Origin: Limnoperna fortunei
Taxonomy: Eukaryota > Mollusca > Bivalvia > Mytilida > Modiolidae
Assembly: GCA_944474755.1 (NCBI GenBank)
Contig: OX104113.1
Location: 50,421,644 to 50,485,643 of the forward strand
Length of the DNA: 64,000 nucleotides
Reading direction: 5' to 3'
The notes below the pieces were generated by a model that saw only the letters and a program-made list of their open reading frames with translations, did no database searches and was not told where the DNA came from. Numbering within the stretch: position 1 is the first letter of the stretch; the number at the start of each line of letters is the position of its first letter. The position numbers were made by a program, and so were the translations under genes. Shown piece by piece: positions 37,301-45,783 of this stretch.

Positions 37301-40300
37301 CATTGCCTATAAAATCAGGTGAGCGATACAGGCTCTTAAGAGCCTCTGGTTATTATTTCCCCATTCTATAATGTTACATTTTTATTGCAGAATCCATGGG
37401 GCTATACAAGTCCTTGTCAAACTGTTCTGTCCATCCATCAATGTCTTGTTTTGGTACAATACTACTGGGTAGTCATCTTTTGATATGTAAACTTTTGAGG
37501 GGCCTCAGCTGCAGAGTGGTTAAGATAGTTAGTCATCTTCTATTGATCACATGGCCTGTCAGCACTAGGTTTTCCCTTCAAGCCTTACTATGGGCAGGGT
37601 CTGCTTGACTTCAACCTAAATTGACATGGATTGCCAGTTTTTCTGCCAAAGGTCCTGGATTTTTTCCCTGGTACCCTTTCTTTCTACCCAATAAAAAAAA
37701 AAAGAATGCCGTAGAATAGCTGAAATATTGCTGAAAGTTGTGTTTAACCTCTAATAAATTAAATTTTGAATTTTGACATAGTCACTTAAGAAGATGATCA
37801 TAACATTATGATTTTTTTTAAGTAGTTATGGCCCTTTTTTTTTTTACTTTTCAGCACTTTTATCTTTCAACAAATTTTATGTATTAGTTTTATGATCAAT
37901 AATAGGATAGGATTGTAACCTTATTTTAACTTGTTTGGTTCTTAATTATTTATACAGATATATGGTTTTTGTCTCGCCTGCGACGAAAGTCGCTGGAGGG
38001 AGACATATGCATGGGAATCCGCGGCGGCGGCATAAACACTTGGACATCTTGCTTCATTTGTAAGCCCAAGTCCTAGGTCCATCAAATTTGGTCCAAAGGT
38101 AGCTTATGATGAGTACTTGCCAGTCAGTCACCTGTCACCTGACCTTGACCTCAATTTCACGGTCCAGTGACTACGTTCAAGTTTTTGGGTTACGGCAGTT
38201 CCTCTGTAACTACGCATGGTAGGATGACAATATTTGGTATATAGGTTGCTGATGACTAGTACATGACTGTCTGGTAGGTGTCACCTGACCTTGACCTCAA
38301 TTTCACGGTCCAGCGACTATGTTAAAGCTTTTGGGTTACAAGTACAGTTCCTCTGTAACCACGCATGGTAGGACGACAATATTTGGTATATAGGTTGCTG
38401 ATGACTAGTACATGACTGTCTGGGAGGTGTCACCTGGCTTTGACCTCATTTTCACGGTCCAGCGACTATGTTAAAGTTTTTGATTTACGGCAGTTCCTTT
38501 GTTACCACTCATGGTAGGATGACAATATTTGGTATATAGGTTGCTGATGACTAGTACATGACTGTCTGGTAGGTGTCACCTGACCTTGACCTCAATTTCA
38601 TGGTCCAGCGACTATGTTAAAGTTTTTGGGTTACGACAGTTCCTCTGTAACCACGCATAATAGGATGACAATATTTGGTATATAGGTTGCTGATGACTAG
38701 TACATGACTGTCTGGTAGGTGTCACCTGACCTTGACCTCATTTTCACGGTCTAGCGAAAAGTTAAAGTTTATGGGTTACGACAGTTTCTCTGTAACTATG
38801 CATGGTAGGATGACAATATTTGTTGTAAAGGTTGCTGATGAATAGTACATGACGAAATTTATTTTCGTTACTGATGCGGAATGCAGGCGAGACGTTTTTC
38901 TGTGTCCACACTTGTCTTACAGAATGAACTCTTCCCTTACAGTCAAATCATAGGTTTGTTACATTCAGTGTAATGTTTCTTTGCAATAAACAGATCAATG
39001 TATTTGTTATGACTCCTGTCACTTCCTCTTTCTTTTTTATGACTGTTATCTTCTCATGGTGTAATTCAGTAGCAAATATTGTTTCTATAGAATATCTTGT
39101 TTTAATGCCACTTTCAGCAATTTTTCAGCTATATCGTGGCGTCCAGTTTTTATTGTGGGAGGAAGACGGAGTACCCGGAGAGAACCCCCGACCTGCGATA
39201 GGAAAACTGGCAATCCTTGTCAATTAAGATTGGAGTCGAGTACACCCTGTCTTGTATAGAATATCAACAAGAGGGCTATTCTTAGCATGACATGCAGGTT
39301 ACAGGTTTCTTGTTTTTGTATATTATGGTTTTTGGGGTTCAGTCCTTGTTACTATACATTTTTTTTTTTAAATGATACACAGTATGAAATAAAATATAAA
39401 GTAAATTAATTTCTTTCGAAAGCAGTTAAAATTAAGTTTGCACTACAATTACAAAATGTAAAATTTTTTTTAGGATAAATTCAGTTTTAGCTTCATTGAA
39501 AATTGCAGAAAAGACATTGTTGAACAGAACTATGCTTTAGATAAGAAAATGAAAACTTTAAATCCAGTGATCAAAATGGGTACTTTGATACCATCAGCAG
39601 ACAGCAATATTGACATTGCTGTAAGTTTTGCAAGAGACACAACTGCATATGCTGTAACTTTAAGTCAGATCTTTGGAACAAATAATGAAAAACTTCAAAT
39701 TGCATTTTTGAATGAAAATTCTCAAAAAAGTCTACAAGATTTAGATAAAGCAAGACAGATACTTGTTATTTTGTCTAAGGAATACTTGCAGTCATCTCAA
39801 CATATGCAAGAATTACATGTTGCCTTGTGTCGTCAGAGAGATGCAAAGAAAACAAAAATTGTAAGAATCTTAGTTGACAAAAATCTACCAGAAAAACCAA
39901 TGTTTGTGCATTTACTGCCTTGTGAAACTAATTTATCAGACAGTATTTGGACCACCTTTCATAAACAATGTGGCAGTGTTAATGAGCAGAAGGCTGTGAT
40001 GTCATATAAAGCAGGAATGAAGGGATCTTTCATGATCTCTTATGGCATATATTTCGCATTACAGAAAACAGCTTTTGATGTGTTAATTAGTCTTTCTGGG
40101 TAAGTCTGATTTTTGTTTAAATAATTTGTATCATTTTATTAAAGTCTGTGGTATGTAGTAATATTGGATTATATAAATATGGATTCATCTGACTAATACC
40201 AGACCCCACATATTCTCCTATACTTCATTAAGTATTATAATAATAATAATAATAAAGTCTTTATTTAAAGAGGGTTACACAGTTAGTGTTATAACTAATC

Positions 40301-43300
40301 TACCCTGAGACCCTCATGTATTTAACAAGTACAAAGCAATCTTATTAAAAGTTTACAATTCAAAATGAAAAAGTGTATGTATACCGTACAATTAAAATCA
40401 TATAAATCACACATCACTATAAATTGTACTTTGAGTCAGATATTTTTTGACACCATACTTAAAAAGTTGTGTATTTTCAGTGCTTTTTAAATCATGTGGC
40501 AATTCATTCCATAAGGTTGGTCCTGAAAACACAAATGACTGTTTGTAAAATTCAGCTTTAGCCTTTGGAACAAAAAGATTACCAGCTAAAACGTTTCTCA
40601 ATGCATATGGGTTATGATTAGAGAGGTAGCTGAATTTTTGTGTTAAGTATTCTGGAGCCCCCCCTTTTAAAACCTTATGAAGGAGTAAATATTTGTGATA
40701 CTTTATTCTTAGGTGGACTGGCATTATACCCTGCTGTTTAAAAAGAGGAGTAGATGGGGACAGTGGGTCAGCATTTAGTATTAACCTTGCTGCTCTTTTT
40801 TGTAATTTTATTATTCTATTTAAACCATCTTTATTACAACCTCCCACACAACACAGCATTAATCAATAATTGGCAAAATATATCCATTGTAAAAAGTTTT
40901 TTTTCTTCAATATTAAGGAAGGATTTGATCTTTGATAACAAAAAGATTCTAGATGAGATGCTTTTACAAATCACATCAAACTGCTCTTTCCAGTTTCATC
41001 TATTTTTATTCCTAATACTTTTTCACAGAAGGAATTCATAAGGTGTTCTGAGAACAATTCCAATTTAGGTTGAATAAAACTTGAGCAGTTAGTTTCTGTT
41101 TTGTTCCAATAACCATACATTTAGATTTTTTTTGGGATTAATAAACATATTATTTTCTTTACACCAGTTTTCAACAAAATTTAATTCTTTTTGCATTTCA
41201 TTTTGCAAAAGCTGGGTACATTTTCCAGATAAATGTAATGTGGTATCATCTGCATATAGATCAGTCATACATTTATCAAGATACAAGGGTAAATCATTTA
41301 TAAATAAAACAAACAGTAAGGGGCCTAGTATTGATCATAGGGGAACAATTTCACTTCTTTTTTTCCTGAGAAAACATTACACAATTTAACTTGTTGAGTC
41401 CTTTCTGATAAGTAGGGTTTGAAAAAATTATCAGAAAATCTATACATACTAAGTTTCTTACAAAGAATATCATGATCTACAACATCAAAAGCTTTCTTAA
41501 AATCAACTTACACAGCAAGGTCGTAATATTTTTGGACCAATATTATCACTTCCTGTTGATTTAGTTACATTCAATTTCATTAATGCATCAAATACTTTAT
41601 TTCTTTTCACTGGAGGGATTGAAAAATTTCCTTCAGATTTTTGCATTTGTTTTTCTACAAAATTAGAAAGCTTTTCCAGATTCTACCAAAACACCCCACA
41701 AAGGCTCAAATTGCAGCTGTTAAACTGTGATCCATGTAATATATAGCACTCTTCTTGACTTAACCTCATTTGGAAATAGGGGCGGTCCTAATCATGATGT
41801 ATTCAGCAATGCATGTATAATAATTTGCTTGCTAAAAATCAAAGCTTTCAAATGTGAAGCTTGCAATAATTATTTAAAGCTTTTCCAAGGTTAAAATCAG
41901 GTCAGGCCAGAACACAGTTTAATTATTTTTTTACTTGTAATGAATAAGATGCATTTTTTATTTTTAGGATGACAATGCTTACCTAGAAAATTAAATTCTG
42001 GTAGTAGTAACCCAAATTATTATGGGCATTCTTAGTCACCCCCCCCCCCCTCCCCAGGTTTTCTTAGAGTTGATAGTATATGAAACAAGCTATTTTTAAA
42101 TTTCTTTAAACAATATGAAACCTTATGCAAATTGTACACATCAAATCAGAGTTAACTTCTATCTATTCTGGTTTAGAAGTTGTTGTCTGCGGTAAGTTTA
42201 AAATAATGGAGTCTTCAGAAAGAGGATTCTTAATCATGTCAACCAGGTCAATTTTTTGTATTTGTTAATTAAATAATATCATGTGAAACAACAAACCATC
42301 AAAACGATACAGTAATAAAAAAGAAACATTGAATTAAATTCCTTTACAATTTGTTCAGATGTGCATAAAAAGCATCAGTTAATAATATAACACTTGTAGC
42401 CTTGAAATTAAGTCTATACGAAAAATATCCATATGAGATTACATATTTTTCGTATGGTTATAATTTAAAGGATATAATTGTATAATGTGATAGCATATAT
42501 TTAAATTTTAAAGAATAAAATTTTAACAAACTAAGTGTGAGTTTAACTAAGAGATATGGGATTAATATTTAGGTATTGATTGTGGTATGTATTTTCACAT
42601 TTTCCAGATCTAAACAGGAAACAGATTCTGAGATACCACCTATAATTTGTAACATTTTGGCAGCAAAGCTGAAAGATACTGGATATCCATCAAGTGTACA
42701 GGTGTCAGAGGTAAATACAGATATGTCTGTTTATTTCTCCAACTTCCCCTATATTTTGCAAATGATTACAACAGTATATCATTTTCATTTTGGAAGGACT
42801 TATTGCCTTTTTTTTCTTAGCATATTTCATCAAAATGTTTGTACAGTATGTCCAACTTCTTTTCTATTTTTAAATTGCAATTTCTCAAACCTTTCCTTCC
42901 ATGTTTATTACCATATGGAGAGGTTTGCCTGTCACTCCCAGCAGTTTGATCTCAACGTCATAGGAAAATGTTCTTGCCACTTTTGATATGGAATATTAAA
43001 AAGAAAATGTTAGCTTATTTGTTGTTTGTAAATTTTTTCTCCATCTGTATATAGCTGAAATGTTGCTTGCTGGACATTAAAGCAAACCTTCAATCAGTTA
43101 ATAAATCAGTCTTCTTTTGTTGTAGTTCTTGTCCAGGCCATTATAAATTTTTGACATAAGTTTATGATATTTTACATGTGGATACATCAATATCAATGAA
43201 TTATATTTAGTTACTTTTTCATGTCAGCTGGAGGCTTCTTTTTATCCTTGACATAGGCTAATGATATTTGGCATGTAAGTACCTCATCTCAATGTGGCAT

Positions 43301-45692
43301 GTATCTTGTGGGTTTTTATTGTGCTAATGTCATTTGACATGTGGTTTTTAAAACATTTGACCTTTTGCCCCAAGGACAAACTATAGATATTTTGTACATA
43401 TATGTACTTGCACTTGAACTTTTTTTCATAGTCTTATGATATCCAGATTGTGGGTACTTTATCAAAAGTCATTGTTTTACTTTGCATCACTGTGCTTCTT
43501 TGACCTTATAAACAGTGAACATAATTATGTAATCAAATGGTCAAAGAGCAAAAAGGTGCTTTTGTGCACTCACACTCACATACTCAACACAGAATTATTG
43601 TTTTACACAGCACAATTCAACTGTAATAGATTAATTTATGGTGTGCGACCACCTTATACCAGGAACCAGTCCTGACATAGTTGTACATGAAATTTTTACT
43701 GATGTTTGTTGAACATTAAATGTTGAGTCTGTTGAGGCACTATTTTTAGACTTAAATTGAAAGTAGATTTTAAAACTTTTAATGCATATTGCCTTGGATT
43801 GCATGAGTTGCTTGATTTGAAATGAATGTACAATGCCTTATGTTGATATTGTCAATAAGATAATAATCAACAGTGATAATACATTGTCAATGTATTAAGA
43901 GCATTATGGGTGTCACAGGAATGTTTTGGTGGTGACAAGTCTCAACACAGACTTTTAGTACTGTAGATTGCAAATCTGTGCTGGAGAAGAGGTGGTTATG
44001 CTTGATTTAGAATAGCTTTCCATAAGTCATCACGTTCAGTGCATGTGTATGTATTTCACTGTGTAATTCACATGTATGTAGGTCACTATGTAATTCACAT
44101 GTATGTAGGTCACTATGTAATACATGTGTATGTAGGTCACTATGTAATACATGTGAATGCCGAGTATCGTGGTTACTTAAAATTGACACAATTTATTTTA
44201 CTTACTAGTTTTTTCTGTACATTAAATTGGCAGGGCAATCTGAACTTCGCTTCCAAGACAATAAAAACATTTATTTATCACTTACATTTCGAAGAAGCTT
44301 GAAAATTGACAATGGTTTACAGCTCTTTTTTTCGTCAGACAGGGTTTATTTATTGTTTAATGACTTTAATAGCCTCGATAGTCGTTTAAGACAGGTTTTT
44401 TCACTCAAAACAAACGGAAAATATTATACAATTAATGACTTTGATATAGGTCACTACTAGGATTTATCAGCCAGAGAAAATGTCATATTCACCAAGCCGC
44501 TAGGCAGTGTGAATATACATTTTTGAGGGCTGATAAATCCGGATAGCGACTGTATAACAAAGTCTTTAATTGTTTGATGACATAAAAAAAAACCACCATC
44601 TCCCTCGATCAGAAAAAACTGAGTATGCCTTCTCTACTGGAGATCTTGCTTACATTTTGTAATTGTTGTAATGCTACTTACCCTAATATGTTTTATTTAA
44701 TACTGCATTTTTATATCAGTTTGCTGATAAGCCTTAAATTCCAGTTTCAAATGTTGAGAAGAGTATAAATGAATCAATATATCACATAACTGACATTTCT
44801 CCATTTTGTTGTTGACACGCACTATGTTTGTTTAGCAGATGTCAATTAATTGTGTACAATCAATGCAATCGATTTGATTGGATGAATGAATTTATAAAGA
44901 TGGCTATTCTGATCAGCAAAAACATAAAAACCAGGTCGACATCGGATTCCGCTCGACTACTATGCAGTGGAATCGTGCAGCGTACAAACATTTTATTTAA
45001 TTTAAGTACTGTTGCGATTTAGCTTGAGCTGAAAGATGTTTTTAGACCAATCAAAAACACACAAAATTCTATTCACGTAATAATATACTTTAGCAGACAG
45101 CTTGAAATTGGTGTAAGTTTATGTTCTAGCAACAAAAGTTTGGTCACTTCTTTAATTCCTTCATCCCATCATAGGCTTATCTTTGTGTTTTTGTTTTGTG
45201 TGAAAAAGGGGGTAATTGCTAATATTTGCTTAGTGGGACATCAGTATAGCCTAGTCACATGCTTCTTGTTACCGCACTAAATTTTTTAACAAGTGAAATG
45301 TAGAATGATAGTTCATCGTTTGCTTTTTTTAGTGTCTGATTGATGTGTTTTCTGACAACAGAGAAGTTAAAATTCAGCCGATTAAAGAGAAGGAAAATAA
45401 ATCCAATGAAAACAAAATATCAGATATCTCTGTTGAGCCCAGTGCAGTCACAACTGAAAAAGAGGGAAAAGATGACACACAACCTAGTGAAAATACCAAG
45501 AAACCTGTAATAGACAGGAAACCAGTTGTCACGTGGGCAGATGAGGATGATGGTTTAAATTCAGACCACAAAAAGAAAGCTGCAGACAAGCAAGAAGTGG
45601 CAAAAACTCTTGAAATAGAGGTGCCACCTGATGAAAAGAAGACATTAGCTGGTAAAAAGAGTTCAAAGTCTGGAGTTTGCAATCTGTTATGA
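23440..45692 (+). CDS. multi-TIR protein with N-terminal macro-like domain and C-terminal CAAX motif
   Basis: Thirteen coding exons: 23440-23569, 24211-24385, 25828-25945, 28216-28389, 28766-28956, 29292-29465, 29810-30051, 34068-34204, 35253-35438, 37391-37453 (or to 37468), 39474-40099, 42608-42710 and 45333-45692. Every junction is GT-AG and every phase fits, giving about 892 residues. An in-frame TAA just before the ATG fixes the start. Layout: macro-like domain (about 34-190), TIR1 (about 206-325), acidic linker, TIR2 (about 361-500), TIR3 (about 575-700), a charged tail and a final CNLL. There is no signal peptide or membrane helix, so the protein is cytosolic or lipid-anchored. TIR domains act as adaptors or NAD-cleaving enzymes, and macro domains bind ADP-ribose compounds. 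The pairing suggests NAD-derived signalling in immunity, which is inference. AATAAA follows at 45778-45783. I know no named gene with this layout. Confidence 0.88.
24641..24770 (+). repeat. SINE head fragment
   Basis: tRNA-like head: CCAGTGGTCAGGTGGTTAAC (box-A region) and GGTTGTGGGTTCAAGTCTCA (box-B region) with GGACAGGGTATGCAACCTTT after it. The body stops early. Confidence 0.7.
24859..24986. mobile_element. 128-bp foldback MITE family C, copy 1
   Basis: TCTAATTAAAATTAAATTTT on the left and AAATTTTAATTAGATTG on the right are inverted, followed inward by ACTTGCTC and GAGCAAGT. Flanks ATGTATTAA and ATGTATCAA are an imperfect 9-base duplication. In the second intron of the multi-TIR gene. Confidence 0.8.
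25401..25567. repeat. 167-bp foldback with ~62-bp arms
   Basis: GTATTTGAAGATTTGCC, CATCAATTGGTGATTTGATG and GTCGGAAAT on the left are mirrored by ATTTCCGAC, CATCAAATCACCAATTGATG and GGCAAATCTTCAAATAC on the right, nearly perfectly. The loop is GC-richer (CTCCGCTTACGCGTTGCC). MITE-like; no clear duplication. Confidence 0.85.
25946..28215. other. third intron of the multi-TIR gene
   Basis: AT-rich. Contains a possible left end of a mirrored element at 27441 (ACCCCTGCTTCGAAGAAG, then a cluster of GTCCGTCTGTTCATTCG) and the SINE at 27930-28153. An open frame at 26201-26509 has no family motif. Confidence 0.45.
27930..28153 (-). repeat. SINE copy, full length, best head
   Basis: On the minus strand it reads GGCCTGGGTGGCCAAGTGGT (box A), GCGGGTTCGATTCTCACTGA (box B), the GTACTCCGGCTTCCTCCCCC body and GCGTTAAACATCATTCAAAC, ending in CAAACAAACAAAC. 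The head looks tRNA-Ser/Leu-like. It serves as the reference copy for this window. Confidence 0.88.
28585..28698. mobile_element. foldback MITE family C, copy 2
   Basis: TCTAATTCAAATTAAATATT and CACTTGCC on the left; GCAAGTGAAAGATACAATTT and TAATTAGA on the right. TTGGCTCA and TTGGCTAA flank it. The core has a GCTATGTTGCTACATGCAGC segment related to copy 3. Confidence 0.75.
28766..29465 (+). CDS. TIR domain 1 (exons 5-6), probably catalytically dead
   Basis: KYDLFITYEEGDKEWATMV opens the domain (residues 206 on). RIYTELQKF and KIVAILTPSFVNSKDC follow in the normal TIR order, with a FPFLV strand near the end. At the position of the NADase glutamate (third residue after the conserved Cys) it has Leu281 (CLDL), so enzymatic activity is not expected. 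The split falls between exons within the domain. Confidence 0.8.
29481..29690. mobile_element. 210-bp pogo/Tigger-like MITE with TA duplication
   Basis: The left end CAGTCAACTCTCTTTACAAC and right end TTGTAACGAGGGTTCACTG are inverted copies, flanked by TA on both sides (29479-29480, 29691-29692). Such CAGT...TTACAAC ends are typical of pogo/Tigger-derived MITEs. Sits just after exon 6 of the multi-TIR gene. Confidence 0.7.
29810..35438 (+). CDS. TIR domain 2 (exons 7-9), catalytic glutamate present
   Basis: An acidic linker (TDDDDQEER) leads into YQYDIFISYSHRQPQHAEQL. Then come IFFDRSELTMGSMWQSSLY (BB-loop region), IIALVSPSYFSSVVCTEEYN and VLFIPVLVEPME. Glu436 stands three residues after Cys433, the position of the catalytic Glu of NAD-cleaving TIR domains. 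This is the most canonical of the three. Exon 8 (34068-34204) ends within a tandem repeat that continues into the intron. Confidence 0.88.
31575..31771 (-). repeat. SINE copy inside the 2.9-kb element
   Basis: Reverse orientation: CATGGCGTCCATTTTTTATT, AAAGCCGGAGTACAGG, TCAATTAAAGTCGAG and CAGCCACCTAGGCC at the head end. Lies wholly within the transposon, so it inserted later or was carried with it. Confidence 0.75.
31926..32105 (-). repeat. SINE copy inside the 2.9-kb element
   Basis: Reverse orientation: GGAAACCGGAGTACCCGGAT, AGTCGAGTGCACCCTGCC, GAGATTCGAACACGAAACCT (box-B region) and TCACCACTCGGCTCC (box-A region). Its 3' body is truncated. Confidence 0.75.
32261..32524. repeat. tandem duplication of ~135 bp
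   Basis: TGTAAATTCATGTGACAC, AAATATATAAATAGATGTTT and CTTATTCAGTATTATACA occur in the same order in 32264-32398 and 32405-32522. A second, weaker duplication of similar length is seen at about 32934-33215 (GCCTTGGCATGCGAG against GCCTTGGCACGCGAG; GATGCATTAGT twice). Confidence 0.65.
32583..32815 (+). repeat. SINE copy inside the 2.9-kb element
   Basis: Forward orientation: ACCTCGGAGGTTAAGGTAGC, TATTATTGATCACCAAG, TTGATTCTTACAGCGAGG and GTACTCCAGCTCTTCCCAAT, with the tail region TTAAACAAACTTCAAACAT. Confidence 0.65.
34186..34590 (+). repeat. 31-bp minisatellite arising from an exon end and its splice donor
   Basis: About 13 head-to-tail copies of a 31-base unit of the form AAGGCATTTAGCTTGG-GTGGGTAATAAGCTC. 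The first copy is the last 16 bases of exon 8 (coding H-L-A-W) together with the 5' splice site GTGGGT; the rest lie in the intron. At least five copies keep the exact TTGG/GTGGGT donor context. Confidence 0.9.
35253..35438 (+). CDS. exon 9 of the multi-TIR gene (end of TIR2)
   Basis: 62 codons in phase 0 on both sides, between TTGTTGCAG and GTG/GTAAAT. Encodes VLFIPVLVEP (the last TIR beta strand), then an amphipathic segment with LTEKIIEWRRTKSQ leading out of the domain. Confidence 0.85.
35758..37352. repeat. mirrored element with ~167-bp tandem repeat core, about 8 copies
   Basis: Opens AGCTCACCTGACCCAAAGGG and closes TCAGGTGAGCGATACAGGCT, the termini being inverted. A GGCTCTTAAGAGCC palindrome lies just inside the 3' edge. 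The unit (ACTAGCAATATTGTTTGG, then AATTCAAAATGGCCGCCACT, GGACCCTATGGGAAAAAGTT) recurs from about 36050 to 37210 at 167-base spacing. This type of element is widespread in bivalves. Intronic, no coding capacity. Confidence 0.85.
37391..37453 (+). CDS. probable small exon 10 of the multi-TIR gene
   Basis: After TTTTTATTGCAG the frame reads NPWGYTSPCQTVLSIHQCLV and ends at TTG/GTACAA (37453), or five codons later at TGG/GTAGTC (37468). Both ends keep phase 0, and the neighbouring exons are also phase 0, so it can be included or skipped without a frameshift. Confidence 0.5.
37500..37755 (+). repeat. SINE copy
   Basis: CCTCAGCTGCAGAGTGGTTA head, TCTATTGATCACATGG, then TTGACATGGATTGCCAG and GCTGAAATATTGCTGAAAGT. 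Begins within 50 bases of the small exon 10. Confidence 0.7.
37971..38893. repeat. mirrored element with ~147-bp tandem repeat core, about 5 copies
   Basis: Opens GTCTCGCCTGCGACG and closes GCAGGCGAGAC, exactly inverted. The unit is marked by TTTGGTATATAGGTTGCTGA at about 38233, 38382, 38528 and 38674 (a variant follows near 38819) and by CACCTGACCTTGACCTCA. Intronic in the multi-TIR gene; a truncated relative lies at 47030-47215. Confidence 0.85.
39098..39255 (-). repeat. SINE copy
   Basis: Reverse orientation: AATGCCACTTTCAGCAATTT, CGTGGCGTCCAGTTTTTATT, GAAGACGGAGTACCCGGAGA, CAATTAAGATTGGAGTCGAG and TACACCCTGTC. The head is missing. Confidence 0.8.
39474..40099 (+). CDS. TIR domain 3 (exon 11), compact, catalytic-position glutamate present
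   Basis: Unlike TIR1 and TIR2 this domain is in a single 626-base exon (residues 531-739). NIDIAVSFARDTTAYAV is the first strand and helix, QIAFLNENSQKSL replaces the usual BB-loop region, and QILVILSKEYLQSSQHMQEL leads to Glu643 at the catalytic position. KIVRILVD is the last strand. Shorter than TIR2 between strands B and D, with no Gly-x-x-Trp. After the domain comes about 60 residues with a helical, mildly hydrophobic stretch (FMISYGIYFALQKTAFDVLI). Confidence 0.75.
40236..41700 (-). mobile_element. decayed LINE with (TTA)n tail, RT with frameshifts
   Basis: Minus strand, 3' end at a TTA/TAA microsatellite (40236-40253) preceded by AATAAAGAC. 40859-40407 encodes the C-terminal thumb (LQKRAARLILNAD, LWNELPHDLK). 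41286-41089 has DLYADDTTLHLSG (YADD motif), about 41340-41280 SILGPLLFVLFINDLP, and about 41510-41460 VDFKKAFDVVDHDIL (motif A). Stops and frame changes separate these blocks. jockey/CR1-like, 5'-truncated, antisense in the intron after exon 11. Confidence 0.8.
41701..42607. other. intron of the multi-TIR gene
   Basis: AT-rich with a C-run at 42043-42052 and a small hairpin at 42414-42457 (TACGAAAAATAT against ATATTTTTCGTA). No gene. Confidence 0.45.
42608..42710 (+). CDS. exon 12 of the multi-TIR gene
   Basis: TTTTCCAG acceptor and GAG/GTAAAT donor, entering in phase 2 and leaving in phase 0. Encodes 34 residues with IPPIICNILAAKLKDTGY, probably a helix after the third TIR domain. Confidence 0.85.
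44039..44160. repeat. ~31-bp minisatellite, about 4 copies
   Basis: The unit CACATGTATGTAGGTCACTA plus TGTAATT repeats head to tail with small changes (ATTTCACTG, ATACATGTG). Confidence 0.85.
44428..44573. repeat. 146-bp foldback element
   Basis: ACAATTAATGACTTTGATAT and GGATTTATCAGCC on the left are matched inverted by GGCTGATAAATCC and AAAGTCTTTAATTGT on the right, arms about 65 bases. The core is CAAGCCGCTAGGCA. Likely a MITE. Confidence 0.7.
45333..45692 (+). CDS. last exon of the multi-TIR gene: charged tail and CAAX box
   Basis: Encodes a Lys/Glu/Asp-rich, probably disordered tail (residues 774-892) that ends GKKSSKSGVCNLL. The last four residues C-N-L-L fit a CaaX box, and Leu in the last place favours geranylgeranylation by GGTase-I. 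The Lys cluster before it would help membrane binding. Stop TGA at 45690-45692. Confidence 0.85.
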   Translation, partial: CLIDVFSDNREVKIQPIKEKENKSNENKISDISVEPSAVTTEKEGKDDTQPSENTKKPVIDRKPVVTWADEDDGLNSDHKKKAADKQEVAKTLEIEVPPDEKKTLAGKKSSKSGVCNLL

Positions 45693-45777
45693 TTTTCTAC
45701 TGTGATAAGTACGCAAAAAGCCAAATATGACTGTCATAGATGATGGCAGGTTCTTATATGGTTATTAAAGTGCAATT

Positions 45778-45783
45778 AATAAA
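45778..45783 (+). promoter_or_regulatory. candidate polyadenylation signal of the multi-TIR gene
   Basis: AATAAA 86 bases after the stop codon, with ATTAAA at 45764 as a weaker neighbour. Longer 3' UTRs ending at later AATAAA words (about 46334) are possible. Confidence 0.45.

Larger units (their letters stand above)
42711..45332. other. last intron of the multi-TIR gene
   Basis: Holds a 31-base minisatellite of about four copies at 44039-44160 (ATGTATGTAGGTCACTATGT) and a foldback at 44428-44573. Otherwise AT-rich without recognisable coding. Confidence 0.5.

Noticed and set aside
42576..42986. 136-codon open frame
   Set aside because: Only 42608-42710 is a real exon of the multi-TIR gene. 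The rest is read-through across a good GTAAAT donor.
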